From Deltaproteobacteria bacterium (lineage in GTDB: Bacteria > Desulfobacterota > WTBG01 > CAIYCZ01 > CAIRTM01), in NCBI GenBank assembly GCA_016875025.1, contig VGSH01000007.1, forward strand, positions 1-51,366: a DNA stretch of 51,366 bases, written 5' to 3'. Below the pieces are notes generated by a model. That model saw only the letters and a program-made list of their open reading frames with translations. It ran no database searches and was not told the origin of the DNA. This document shows, in pieces, positions 8,949 to 16,854 of the stretch (positions are counted from its first letter, which is position 1; each line of letters starts with the position of its first letter). A program made the position numbers and the translations under genes.

Positions 8949-10436
8949 TTATAACAGAATCTTGCCCGGATTCAGCGTATGGTTCGGGTCAAGGATGTTT
9001 TTAAGCTTCTTAATGGTCTCAAACGTGTACCCGGCACGGGCATAAATCATGTCAGCCCAGTCATAGTAGGGCCGATAGAAGAATGCGCCTTCATTGATCA
9101 GCGTCTCAGCGGCTCTGCGCTGAAAGGCTTTCACATTGGCAAGATCAGCCCCTTGAGGATCGCAGGGTATATGGAACTCAACATGACACACGCGGCAGCG
9201 CTGGCGCGGCTGAATATACATACCCAGCTCACGGGTATCGAGACCGTAGTCACCGGCCAGTTTGGTGAAGGTGTTCCACAGGGCCGGCACCTTATCAAGG
9301 CCGTTCTGGAAAACGATCTCAATGCAGGCGCCCTTTGCGCGATCTTTCCAGTATACATCACCCTGCCAGGGGCTGTTCAGCATGCCCTGCAGCTGCACAT
9401 TGGCATCCCGAACCGCGGAGAGGCCTTCGCTAACGCTGCAGTGGAACTGGTCACATATGTCTTTGATTGCTTTTTCTTCGTAGGCAATGCGGTCATTAGG
9501 GAAAAACTGACCGCCCCACAGGTTCAAGACGATCGCGAAGTTGGGCAGCTTCTGAGCCAGAGCAGCAATGTCGGCTCCGTCTTCGGCCAGAATTGCCGCA
9601 AGATCCATCCCATTCAGCAAAAAGCACTCGTGGCCGATTTCGCGGCGCTGAATGGTGTACAGCGGCATGACGGCATCTTCGATCCTGTCAAACGGAAGAA
9701 AGACGATTTTCTGCTTCAGCGGTTTATGGAAAATTTTGACGTTCATGATATTCACAACGCCAAAGGTTCCCTGGCAGCCGGTCAATAAACGCCACCAGTC
9801 AATGCCGGGGCCACCGCAGCCGCACAGGTCGGAATGCGTCTTGTCGGGCATATCCTCAGGGGGCATATGATCAACAGACATGGCGCCGGTGCGCATCAGC
9901 TCTCCGGTTCCCCAGACAAGCTCAGCCGTGCGGAAGGGCTCATCGCACTCGGTCTTGCAGGTGAGCACCGGTTCGCGCTCGAGCACACTGGTTATAACCG
10001 ACTTGTCCTTGCGGGGCAGCAGAGGATTCAAGCACTGCATGCCGTGCTTGGCAAGTTCTTCGTTGACTTCACCAAAGGTAACACCTGCTTCCAGCAGCAC
10101 CCAGCGGTTGCGGGTATCGGTGCGGGGGATGCGCTTCATGCCGGAAAGGTCAAGAATAATGCCGCCTTCCATCGGTATGCCGGTCCCGTAGGTGCCGGTG
10201 CCGGAACTGCGCGGCACAACCGGAATGCGGTTGGCGTTGGCGAATTTAATAACGCCCATGATCTCATCGCGAGTCATGACCCTGACAATAAAATCGGGCA
10301 TACGCGCGGGCATCAGGCTGGTATCGCATGAGTATTTCTTCAGGGTCTCAATGTCGGTGTGGACATTTTCGCTCCCGACCACTCCTGCGAGGGCCTCTAC
10401 AATACTCTGAACGGTTGTTGCTGCTGCTGAACTCAT
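8949..10436 (-). CDS. FAD-binding oxidase, 495 aa, first gene of cluster
   Basis: An FAD_binding_4 oxidase with PP-loop VPRSSGTGTYG at residues 74-84, a cysteine-containing segment HSDLCGCGGPGIDWWRL, QGTFGVV before the end of the FAD domain, and the tail NILDPNHTLNPGKILL typical of GlcD-like enzymes. I choose ATG 10436 (ribosome site GGAGA 5-6 bases upstream) rather than the longer frame to 10586, whose extra 50 residues look non-coding. It is the first gene after the promoter at 10598..10626. A run PRQRCRVCHVEFH in the C-terminal half adds unusual cysteine and histidine residues. Confidence 0.88.
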   Translation of the reverse strand: MSSAAATTVQSIVEALAGVVGSENVHTDIETLKKYSCDTSLMPARMPDFIVRVMTRDEIMGVIKFANANRIPVVPRSSGTGTYGTGIPMEGGIILDLSGMKRIPRTDTRNRWVLLEAGVTFGEVNEELAKHGMQCLNPLLPRKDKSVITSVLEREPVLTCKTECDEPFRTAELVWGTGELMRTGAMSVDHMPPEDMPDKTHSDLCGCGGPGIDWWRLLTGCQGTFGVVNIMNVKIFHKPLKQKIVFLPFDRIEDAVMPLYTIQRREIGHECFLLNGMDLAAILAEDGADIAALAQKLPNFAIVLNLWGGQFFPNDRIAYEEKAIKDICDQFHCSVSEGLSAVRDANVQLQGMLNSPWQGDVYWKDRAKGACIEIVFQNGLDKVPALWNTFTKLAGDYGLDTRELGMYIQPRQRCRVCHVEFHIPCDPQGADLANVKAFQRRAAETLINEGAFFYRPYYDWADMIYARAGYTFETIKKLKNILDPNHTLNPGKILL

Positions 10437-10597
10437 ATTCTTCTCCACATGTAATAAGAAATATTGGTTCCCGGTTTTTGCCTGTTGTATCTTTGTATTT
10501 CCCGACAGACCGGCCTGCTGGAGCCGCCGGCTGATTGAATTAGTTTGTACATGCGCCTTGCTTATACAAGTTACAGCAAAGCGCATTGAGAGGTAGC

Positions 10598-10626
10598 AGA
10601 TTAGACAAATTTAGAAATAAAGTCAA
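10598..10626 (-). promoter_or_regulatory. sigma-70-type promoter of FAD-oxidase operon
   Basis: Minus strand TTGACT (10626-10621), 17-base spacer, TAATCT (10603-10598). Transcription would start near 10590, leaving a leader of about 150 bases before the ATG at 10436. Confidence 0.72.
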
Positions 10627-10640
10627 GGATAATCTTTAGC

Positions 10641-10658
10641 CTGCTAAGTACTTAGCAG
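10641..10658. promoter_or_regulatory. 18-bp perfect palindrome, candidate operator
   Basis: CTGCTAAGTACTTAGCAG is a perfect palindrome centred 23 bases upstream of the -35 box of the oxidase operon promoter. That is a normal position for an activator. No T-run follows on either strand, so it is not a standard terminator for the AI-2E-family gene on its other side. No regulator gene lies nearby. Confidence 0.6.
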
Positions 10659-10717
10659 CCTGAAGGATCCAGGAATCATAGCAGTGCAGGATGGCAAACA
10701 GCTGTAATTCTGAACGG

Positions 10718-11794
10718 TCACAGGGCAACGGGTGCATGATCATCAGGATGTTTTGAACGCGGCCAGGCTGTCAAAACAGCCTGTATGAGGGTTGCAAGGG
10801 GAATGGCGAAGAATACACCCCATAAACCCCACAGGCCGCCGAAAATAAACAGTGCCGAAATCGTGGCTACGGGATGCAGATCAACAACTTCGGCAAACAG
10901 CAGCGGAACAAGCAGGTTGCCGTCCAGAATCTGCAGGACAAGATACGCGCCGGATACATAAAAAAAAGAGGGGCTGATGCCGAAATGGAAATAGGCCACC
11001 AGCACTACCGGAACCGTAACAACAGTGGCACCCACATACGGAACAATCACCGACAGCCCGACCAGCAGGCTGAGCAGCATTGCAAACGGCAGTTTAAACA
11101 CGGTAAAAATAATATAGGCTGCTGACCAGATAATAAGAATTTCCCAGGCCTTGCCGCGGATATAGTTGCCGATCTGGCGGTCGGCATCAAGCCAGACCTG
11201 CACGCTCAGGCTGCGCTCACGCGGCAGAAAGCCGGTAATCCAGCCGATCATTTTATCCTTATCCTTGAGAAAGAAAAAAACCAGCAGGGGCACGATAAAA
11301 ACATACACCACAAGGGTTATGAAACCGATCACCGAGTCAAAAATTCCGGCCAGGATATTCTGTCCGAAAACAACAAGCTCAGTTTGCAAATGTGCAAGCA
11401 GCGCTTCGATCTGTTCGTGGGATACATACCGGGGATATTTTTCAGGCAGCTGCTTGAGCATGATCTGGGCCTGATCGACCATATTGGGAATCTGCTGTAC
11501 AAGCTGCGTTATCTGCTTGATCAGTAGCGGGATCAGGAGAAAAAAGGCAACCAGCACCATGGCCAGGAACACTGAAAAAACCATGGCAACCAGCACGCTG
11601 CGCGGCAGGCGGCTGCGCGCAAGCGTCCGGATAACCCCCTCAAGCATATACGCTATAATCAGGGCCACGAACAGGGGTATAAGCATCCGGCCCAGGAAAT
11701 AGATGATAAGAAAACAGGCCAGAAAAATGCCGCCTAAAATCACCACCTGCGGATTGGTAAGCTGACGTTTCAGCCATACAACAACAAGGTTCAT
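10718..11794 (-). CDS. AI-2E family transporter (PerM/UPF0118)
   Basis: A 358-residue polytopic membrane protein with about eight hydrophobic segments: two near the N-terminus, a long amphipathic stretch with KQITQLVQQIPNMVDQAQ, then FLKDKDKM and a C-terminal membrane bundle containing VPYVGATVVTVPVVLVAYF and DGNLLVPLLF. These are hallmarks of the AI-2E exporter/PerM family, whose members include sodium/proton antiporters and export proteins. ATG at 11794 lacks a clear ribosome site. It lies 129 bases after the SPOR-domain gene on the same strand. The true substrate is unknown. Confidence 0.9.
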   Translation of the reverse strand: MNLVVVWLKRQLTNPQVVILGGIFLACFLIIYFLGRMLIPLFVALIIAYMLEGVIRTLARSRLPRSVLVAMVFSVFLAMVLVAFFLLIPLLIKQITQLVQQIPNMVDQAQIMLKQLPEKYPRYVSHEQIEALLAHLQTELVVFGQNILAGIFDSVIGFITLVVYVFIVPLLVFFFLKDKDKMIGWITGFLPRERSLSVQVWLDADRQIGNYIRGKAWEILIIWSAAYIIFTVFKLPFAMLLSLLVGLSVIVPYVGATVVTVPVVLVAYFHFGISPSFFYVSGAYLVLQILDGNLLVPLLFAEVVDLHPVATISALFIFGGLWGLWGVFFAIPLATLIQAVLTAWPRSKHPDDHAPVAL

Positions 11795-11923
11795 ACGGTC
11801 AATCTGCTATGGGCTCTCAATCCGGGAACGAAGGCTCGGCACTGCCGATCCATGCCGGCGCTGCGGCAGATGGATGGCCGGTTATCGCTGCGCAACTGCC
11901 ATCGGGCCGGAACAACATCGACA

Positions 11924-13312
11924 TCAGTCATTGCTGTTCATCACGACAACGCTGTCAGGCACAAGCACCTTGTGAATTTTCGCTTTAAGCGATTCGGCTT
12001 CAGCCCTGGTTTTGAAACGGCCTACCTTGACGCGGAACCAGATGCCGCGCGGGCCCAGATCTGCCCGCTCGACAAAGGCGTCATGGCCTTTGGCACTGAT
12101 GCGGGCCGACTCGGATGCGGCGGTGTCCCGGTTGCGGTATGAGCCGACATGCACGGTATAAAACGGGGCCGTCACCTCAGCAACGGGTTTCTTCGACTGA
12201 ACAGCAGCCGGAGGCTGAACCGGGGCGGACTGCAGGCCAATGCTGTCCTGAACAGGTACGGCAGATGGAACATCCGTATTTTCAATCTGGGCTTGAGAAG
12301 GCTCAACCGGCTTTTCAATGGCCGGCACGGCGGGTATGTCTTTGCCTGCTACCGGAGCAGGCCCGCGGGAAACTGCAGGGGACATCATCTCAGCAGGCGC
12401 CGCGCTCGACAGGGGCTCTGCCGTGGTTTCAGAAACGCTCGGGGGCTGTGCGTCGGCAGCGGCAATACCGGCAGACGGCACCTGGCCGGCCGGAGCGGGT
12501 TTTTCGGGAACAACAGAACTGGCATCGGGTTTTTGTGCCTCAGCCTGCTGCTTCTCCTCTGCCTTGATCGCTGACAGCGGCATCACGGTCCGCACTGTTG
12601 ACGGCTGTTCATCGCTGCTGCCGGATGTAATGAATCTGGTTGCAAAATAGCCGCCCCCCGCAAGCAGCACGATCAGCAGCACTATCAGCAACGCCAGGTT
12701 CTTCCTGTTCTGTGGAGGATACGCAGAAATCAATTTTGATTCATCGCCGTCAAAATCGTTCATGAAATCAGCCGGACCTTCAGCGCTGTCATCAGGAAAA
12801 ACCCTATCGGGCTCAAATGTATCAGGAAAGCTGAACTCCTCTTTATCTTCCTGCCCCGCGAAGGCCGCACCGTTTGAGACGACTTCCGGGCTATCAGACA
12901 AAAACAAACTCTGTTGTATGGAATCAAGTTTGTCCTGCAGCGAGACATCCGTATCACGGAAAGCATCCCCGGCCGTTGTCGGTTGCTGCTCCGGTTCGTC
13001 CTCACAAGGTGCCGCAAACAGCTGCGACTCTCCAGGCGCCTGTTCCTCCGCAGGTGCGCTGACTTCCCGGGAAGCATCCTCGTAGTCCTGCAGCACAAAG
13101 ACTGCTTCCTGTTCAGCCCCGGAAGCAGCCGGTGCAGGGCCGCCAATCAGACTGTTGATATCCTCAATAACATCTTGAAACGCTGACTGCTCCTGCGGAT
13201 TCCTGCCGGCAGGGACGCCGGTATCAAAACCTGCCGTCAGAGCTCCCCCGCAAATAGGACATGCCTGCTTGTCATCGCCCTTTATCTCAAGCTCACACGT
13301 GGAACAGTACAT
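11924..13312 (-). CDS. zinc-ribbon, single-pass membrane protein with SPOR domain
   Basis: A 462-residue protein with three parts. Residues 3-21 form a CxxC...CxxC zinc ribbon (C3, C6, C18, C21). A long acidic, low-complexity cytoplasmic linker follows. A transmembrane helix lies near 204-224. Beyond it is an Ala/Pro/Ser-rich region, and a C-terminal SPOR domain (about 380-460, YTVHVGSYRNRDTAASES and FRVKVGRFKTRAEAE). SPOR domains bind denuded peptidoglycan at division sites. Start is ATG 13312 with AAGGAG 8 bases upstream; the frame runs on upstream to 13459 through the MITE-like repeat and that part is not coding. A role in cell envelope or division is likely; a zinc ribbon joined to SPOR is unusual. 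Confidence 0.85.
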   Translation of the reverse strand: MYCSTCELEIKGDDKQACPICGGALTAGFDTGVPAGRNPQEQSAFQDVIEDINSLIGGPAPAASGAEQEAVFVLQDYEDASREVSAPAEEQAPGESQLFAAPCEDEPEQQPTTAGDAFRDTDVSLQDKLDSIQQSLFLSDSPEVVSNGAAFAGQEDKEEFSFPDTFEPDRVFPDDSAEGPADFMNDFDGDESKLISAYPPQNRKNLALLIVLLIVLLAGGGYFATRFITSGSSDEQPSTVRTVMPLSAIKAEEKQQAEAQKPDASSVVPEKPAPAGQVPSAGIAAADAQPPSVSETTAEPLSSAAPAEMMSPAVSRGPAPVAGKDIPAVPAIEKPVEPSQAQIENTDVPSAVPVQDSIGLQSAPVQPPAAVQSKKPVAEVTAPFYTVHVGSYRNRDTAASESARISAKGHDAFVERADLGPRGIWFRVKVGRFKTRAEAESLKAKIHKVLVPDSVVVMNSND

Positions 13313-13348
13313 GGCGGTTCTCCTTGTATGATATTTTTTAAAGTATAT

Positions 13349-13430
13349 CAGATTTGTCCAAAATAAATTATTCGATCGCTGCTGAAGCCCTCCGGCCGGG
13401 GCCTGTTCTAAATTATTTTGGACACTACTG
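13349..13430 (-). mobile_element. 82-bp MITE-like element
   Basis: Read on the minus strand it begins CAGTAGTGTCCAAAATAA and ends TTATTTTGGACAAATCTG; the first end shares CAGTAGTGTCC with both ends of the IS4-family element at 21174..22489. Imperfect 9-bp flanks AAAGTATAT (13340-13348) and AAAGCATAT (13431-13439) look like an aged target duplication. A longer relative is at 47761..48046. It sits 36 bases upstream of the SPOR-protein start codon, so it may supply or disturb that gene's control. Confidence 0.8.
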
Positions 13431-13502
13431 AAAGCATATAAAAAATCAGATCTGTCCACGAGCCATTACCTGAGCAGCAAGAAAAGCCCGCAATGCACCC
13501 GC

Positions 13503-14495
13503 TCAGACCGGCATGTTCTGCAGCCCGTAATCACGCGCTATGCCGGTAACATCCTCCTTTTCAAAATCGAAGAGCGTTTCACAGGCGCCCTGATAGCCGA
13601 CCGTGAATATACGCTGCTCCAGAACCGTCCCGATCACGGCAGCCGTAATATTTTTGGCGGTAAACATCGCTGCCACCTCGGCACTTTTCTGTTTATCGAC
13701 ACACAGAACAAAACCATAACTTAAAAAAGCTTTCAGCCAGTCAATCAGGCTGAACGATTCCGGCTTCGGTATGCTGTCTATGTCGATATGGGCCCCTGTT
13801 TCTGAGGTCTCCATCATGAGCGCGATTGTGCCCAGCACGCCGGCATTGCTGACATCCTTGGCCGTGGAGCACAGCTTCGATTCGGCCAGCTGCGGCAGCA
13901 CTTCCAGCCGCTCAAGAATCTGGGGGGTTTTTTTGCCTGAATTGGTATCCCAGGACAGAACCGGGCGGCACTGATAGCCTTTGCCGTCCAGATCGACCGC
14001 AAACATAATATCCTGCTCCGGAACGGCATTATTGCTGCGCAGCAGCCGGGCTGCCCTGCCCATGATGGCCACCGAGAGCTGTTGTTCGCCGGTGTCCGGA
14101 TGCAGGTGCCCGCCCACCATCGGGACCCGGAATTTCTCGCAACCCTTGCGGATACCCCGGACGATTTCATCAAGGCTGCCGTCAGGCGCAGCGCCGATGA
14201 CATTGACCATGGCCAGCGGGCGTCCGCCCATGGCATAGATGTCGTTCACGCTTGCCATGACAGCGGCTTTGCCGGCGCCGTAGGGGTTGGCATCAAGCAG
14301 GCCCGACCAGATACCGTCAACGGCAAGAAGCAGGTATTCGCCATTATAATAAATGGCGGCAGCGTCTTCGCCGAAATCGGCAACCGTATCGCCGAAATCG
14401 GTAACAGTCTGCAAAATATTGGTAATGCGGTAAATGTCGCGCTTGCGTGTAAGCCCCGGATAGGAGCGGATCTGTGCAATGATGTCTTTCAGCAT
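13503..14495 (-). CDS. AIR synthase-related protein (sll0787/NitF-like)
   Basis: A 330-residue protein of the PurM/SelD/HypE fold. Visible motifs are DFGEDAAAI near residues 45-53, AVDGIWSG, VNDIYAMGGRPLAMVN near 85-100, and MVGGHLHPDTGEQQLSVAIMG. These match the ATP-binding and dimer elements of AIR-synthase relatives. The pairing with the acetyltransferase and radical SAM genes identifies the sll0787 subfamily of the Nit1C cluster. Start is ATG 14495 with AGGGAG 5-7 bases upstream; an in-frame TTG at 14516 abuts the previous stop and is less likely. The SelD-type N-terminal Cys/Sec loop is not evident, so selenophosphate synthesis is unlikely. The exact ATP-dependent reaction is unknown. 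Confidence 0.8.
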   Translation of the reverse strand: MLKDIIAQIRSYPGLTRKRDIYRITNILQTVTDFGDTVADFGEDAAAIYYNGEYLLLAVDGIWSGLLDANPYGAGKAAVMASVNDIYAMGGRPLAMVNVIGAAPDGSLDEIVRGIRKGCEKFRVPMVGGHLHPDTGEQQLSVAIMGRAARLLRSNNAVPEQDIMFAVDLDGKGYQCRPVLSWDTNSGKKTPQILERLEVLPQLAESKLCSTAKDVSNAGVLGTIALMMETSETGAHIDIDSIPKPESFSLIDWLKAFLSYGFVLCVDKQKSAEVAAMFTAKNITAAVIGTVLEQRIFTVGYQGACETLFDFEKEDVTGIARDYGLQNMPV

Positions 14496-14516
14496 GGAAT
14501 CTCCCTGATGCTCCAA

Positions 14517-14948
14517 CTACAGCGTTGCCTGCATGACCTGATGCGGCCGATTACAGATACACAGTGTTTCCCCGACTGGCAACCAGCCCAGGGTTTTAAA
14601 AAAGGCGACATTGTCCTGCTGAACGCAGGCCCTGAACTGCCGGGCACCCTCACGGCGCACCCGCTCAACGCAGGCCTGTATAAGCAGGCGGCCGGCCCGT
14701 CCGCGGTGGCGCTTGAGAACTGCCAGGCGCCCGCCCCACCACAGGCCGTCGCTGTCGCAATAGATACGCACGGTGCCGATGATGACGTCTCCTGCAAGCG
14801 CCATATAGTGAATCGCATGCTCGTCATGACCGTCGCGGTCATCGGTTGCAAAAAGCCCCTGTTCGTCGACGAACACCTGCCGGCGGATTGCGTAGCATAT
14901 CTCCAGTTCCTGCGGAGTTGCGGCCTCGCGGCACAGCAGCGCGCTCAT
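14517..14948 (-). CDS. GNAT N-acetyltransferase (MSMEG_0567/NitE-like)
   Basis: A 143-residue single-domain GNAT protein: RRQVFVDEQGLF near residues 22-33 is the typical early segment, VIIGTVRIYCD the central strand, and RLAVLKRHRGRAGRLLIQ (about 74-91) the acetyl-CoA-binding motif A. In Nit1C clusters this domain is an independent gene or is fused to the AIR-synthase-like protein; here the two are separate neighbours. ATG at 14948 overlaps the radical SAM stop by 4 bases (ATGA), so translation is coupled. The acceptor molecule is unknown. Confidence 0.85.
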   Translation of the reverse strand: MSALLCREAATPQELEICYAIRRQVFVDEQGLFATDDRDGHDEHAIHYMALAGDVIIGTVRIYCDSDGLWWGGRLAVLKRHRGRAGRLLIQACVERVRREGARQFRACVQQDNVAFFKTLGWLPVGETLCICNRPHQVMQATL

Positions 14949-16039
14949 GGCCCTTCGTCCTCAAACAGGCTCAGGGATGAGCACGCACCGCAGCGCACGC
15001 AGCCGGCTTTAGATGCTTTTGATGACAAACCGTGATCTTTCAGCACAGCAGCAACCCCACGGTAGACCGCAATCATGAAATCAGGTGCGGGCGGACGCTC
15101 GCGCTCAAGCCGCGTGCCGGGAACAGGCCGAAGCGGCAGAACATACGGAAACACTCCCAGAGCGCAAAGAGAGCGCGCACCCGCTATCAGGCTTTCAGCT
15201 GACTCTCCAAGCCCGGCAATAAGAAAGCTGCTGACCTGGTTTTTGCCGAACAGCTCAACTGCGTGTTGCCAGGCCTTTCTGTAGTGCTCCAACCCGCAGC
15301 GCGACTTGGCAGGAGCAACGCGCCTGAGAACATCCATGTTCATCGTCTCAATGTGTATGCCGATGGTATCCGCCCCGGCTGCATGCAGCGCCTCAAGAAC
15401 CCCGTCTGATTCAGGCGGGCAGATCTGGATGTGAACCGGCAGGCCCGATCGCTGTTTGATCATGCGCACGCACTCAGCCAGATGCGCGGATGACGAGCGC
15501 TCATCCTCACGGCAGCCGCAGGTCAGGGTTACATGGCCGGCCTGCAGGGTCCGGGCAGCATGGCGCGCAACCTCTGCCAGCTCAGCCGGGTCTTTATAAA
15601 GCACGGTGCTGCCGCCGGACAGCGACAACCCTATCCCGCAAAAATGGCACTGGTCACCTGACACGCGATAGCTGCAATCCTGATACAGCGTTGAGGCAAG
15701 GCAGTCGCGGCCGTGCAAAAGCGCCAGTTTCTGATACGCAGTCCCGGCAGCAGTCTGATGCCGGTAGAACGCCGGCTGTGCGGGAACCTGCAGGCAGCCC
15801 CGCGGCTTTCCACTGCACTGGAGCACAAGCCCGCCGTGTCCGTCAGGCATTGCGCAAAATGGTGATTCAGCTACAAACCAGCTGCACGCCGGTACGCTCA
15901 GCACATGATTGTTAAGGATGACGGTACGACTGTCCGCAGGGCCGGCGCCCCCTGCCCTGCCCGGCATGCTGTCAGGAAACCGTATGCCGGCGCTTTGCAG
16001 CTCAACGCACAGGCGGCGCAATTCGTCCCGGCTCAGCAT
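14945..16039 (-). CDS. radical SAM protein, MSMEG_0568/NitD-like
   Basis: A 364-residue radical SAM enzyme. The cluster region reads DCSYRVSGDQCHFCGIGLSLSGG near residues 120-145, giving Cx8CxxC rather than the textbook Cx3CxxC, a spacing that should be checked against the family. Other marks are GRAGGAGPADSRTVIL near residue 30, TLTCGCREDE, and a C-terminal GCVRCGACSSL cluster, all features I associate with the MSMEG_0568 family. It overlaps the ABC ATPase gene by 7 bases and the acetyltransferase by 4. The family is found in Nit1C clusters, shown to be needed for cyanide assimilation in Pseudomonas fluorescens. No nitrilase gene is present here. Confidence 0.85.
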   Translation of the reverse strand: MLSRDELRRLCVELQSAGIRFPDSMPGRAGGAGPADSRTVILNNHVLSVPACSWFVAESPFCAMPDGHGGLVLQCSGKPRGCLQVPAQPAFYRHQTAAGTAYQKLALLHGRDCLASTLYQDCSYRVSGDQCHFCGIGLSLSGGSTVLYKDPAELAEVARHAARTLQAGHVTLTCGCREDERSSSAHLAECVRMIKQRSGLPVHIQICPPESDGVLEALHAAGADTIGIHIETMNMDVLRRVAPAKSRCGLEHYRKAWQHAVELFGKNQVSSFLIAGLGESAESLIAGARSLCALGVFPYVLPLRPVPGTRLERERPPAPDFMIAVYRGVAAVLKDHGLSSKASKAGCVRCGACSSLSLFEDEGP

Positions 16040-16815
16040 GGCGGTTTGTCGCGCAGGCCGGCGGCATGCTCCCGGTCGAGGAACTTAAGCACTCTGCGCC
16101 GGTAGACATTGAACTCATCGCTGGTCACATCGCGCGGATACGGGGACTCAATCAGGATATCATCGCCCACGCGGGCCGGCCGCTGCGTCAGGCACACCAC
16201 GCGCTGCCCCAGGAAAACAGCCTCGTCGATATTATGGGTTATCAGCAGAACCGTGCAGCGGGTTTGCTGCCAGACCTCAAGCAGGAACTGCTGCATGCGG
16301 CTGCGCGTCTGGGAATCAAGCGCGCCGAACGGTTCATCCATCAGCAGCACTTCGGCATTGTCGATCAAACTGCGCGCAATGGCGACCCGCTGCTGCATGC
16401 CACCGGAAAGCTCGGCCGGAAAGCTCCCCTCAAAGCCGCGCAAACCGAAGCGCTCGACATAGTCGAGCGCGCGGGCACGACGCTGCTGTTTTGACGCATT
16501 CTTCATGGCGAGCGGAAACGCGATATTATCAGCAACATTCAGCCAGGGGAACAAGGCATAGCTCTGAAACACGAACCCGGTTTTTTCGCTCACTCCGCTG
16601 ATCCGCACGCCGTCAAGATCAATTGATCCGCTCGTCGGGGTCGCAAGCCCGGCAATCAGGCGCAGCAGCGTTGACTTGCCGCAGCCGCTCGGCCCGATAA
16701 TCGATACGAATGAACCGGCCTCGATGGTAAGCGAAATATCGCTGAGCACCTCGACCGTGCCTGCGGGATCATCCTTGGGAAACGATTTACAGAGGCTGGC
16801 AATTTCAAGCGACAT
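16033..16815 (-). CDS. ABC transporter ATPase (TauB/SsuB/NrtD type)
   Basis: A 260-residue ATPase with Walker A GPSGCGKST (residues 41-49), Q-loop in GFVFQSYALFPWLNV, signature LSGGMQQRVAIARSL, Walker B VLLMDEPFGALD and switch histidine in LLITHNIDEA. These fit importers of nitrate, sulfonates, taurine or cyanate. Start is ATG 16815; a GTG at 16824 is also possible, and neither has a strong ribosome site. It follows its permease by about 39 bases. No substrate-binding protein gene is nearby, so the specificity is unknown. Confidence 0.9.
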   Translation of the reverse strand: MSLEIASLCKSFPKDDPAGTVEVLSDISLTIEAGSFVSIIGPSGCGKSTLLRLIAGLATPTSGSIDLDGVRISGVSEKTGFVFQSYALFPWLNVADNIAFPLAMKNASKQQRRARALDYVERFGLRGFEGSFPAELSGGMQQRVAIARSLIDNAEVLLMDEPFGALDSQTRSRMQQFLLEVWQQTRCTVLLITHNIDEAVFLGQRVVCLTQRPARVGDDILIESPYPRDVTSDEFNVYRRRVLKFLDREHAAGLRDKPPC

Positions 16816-16854
16816 ACAGTCCACGCGGTACAGATATTAAAAAAGCAGCATGAA

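Noticed and set aside
13503-14495. Selenophosphate synthetase (SelD), tempting because of tRNA-Sec in the window
   Set aside because: The N-terminal catalytic Cys/Sec loop is not present and the gene neighbours point to the sll0787 family.
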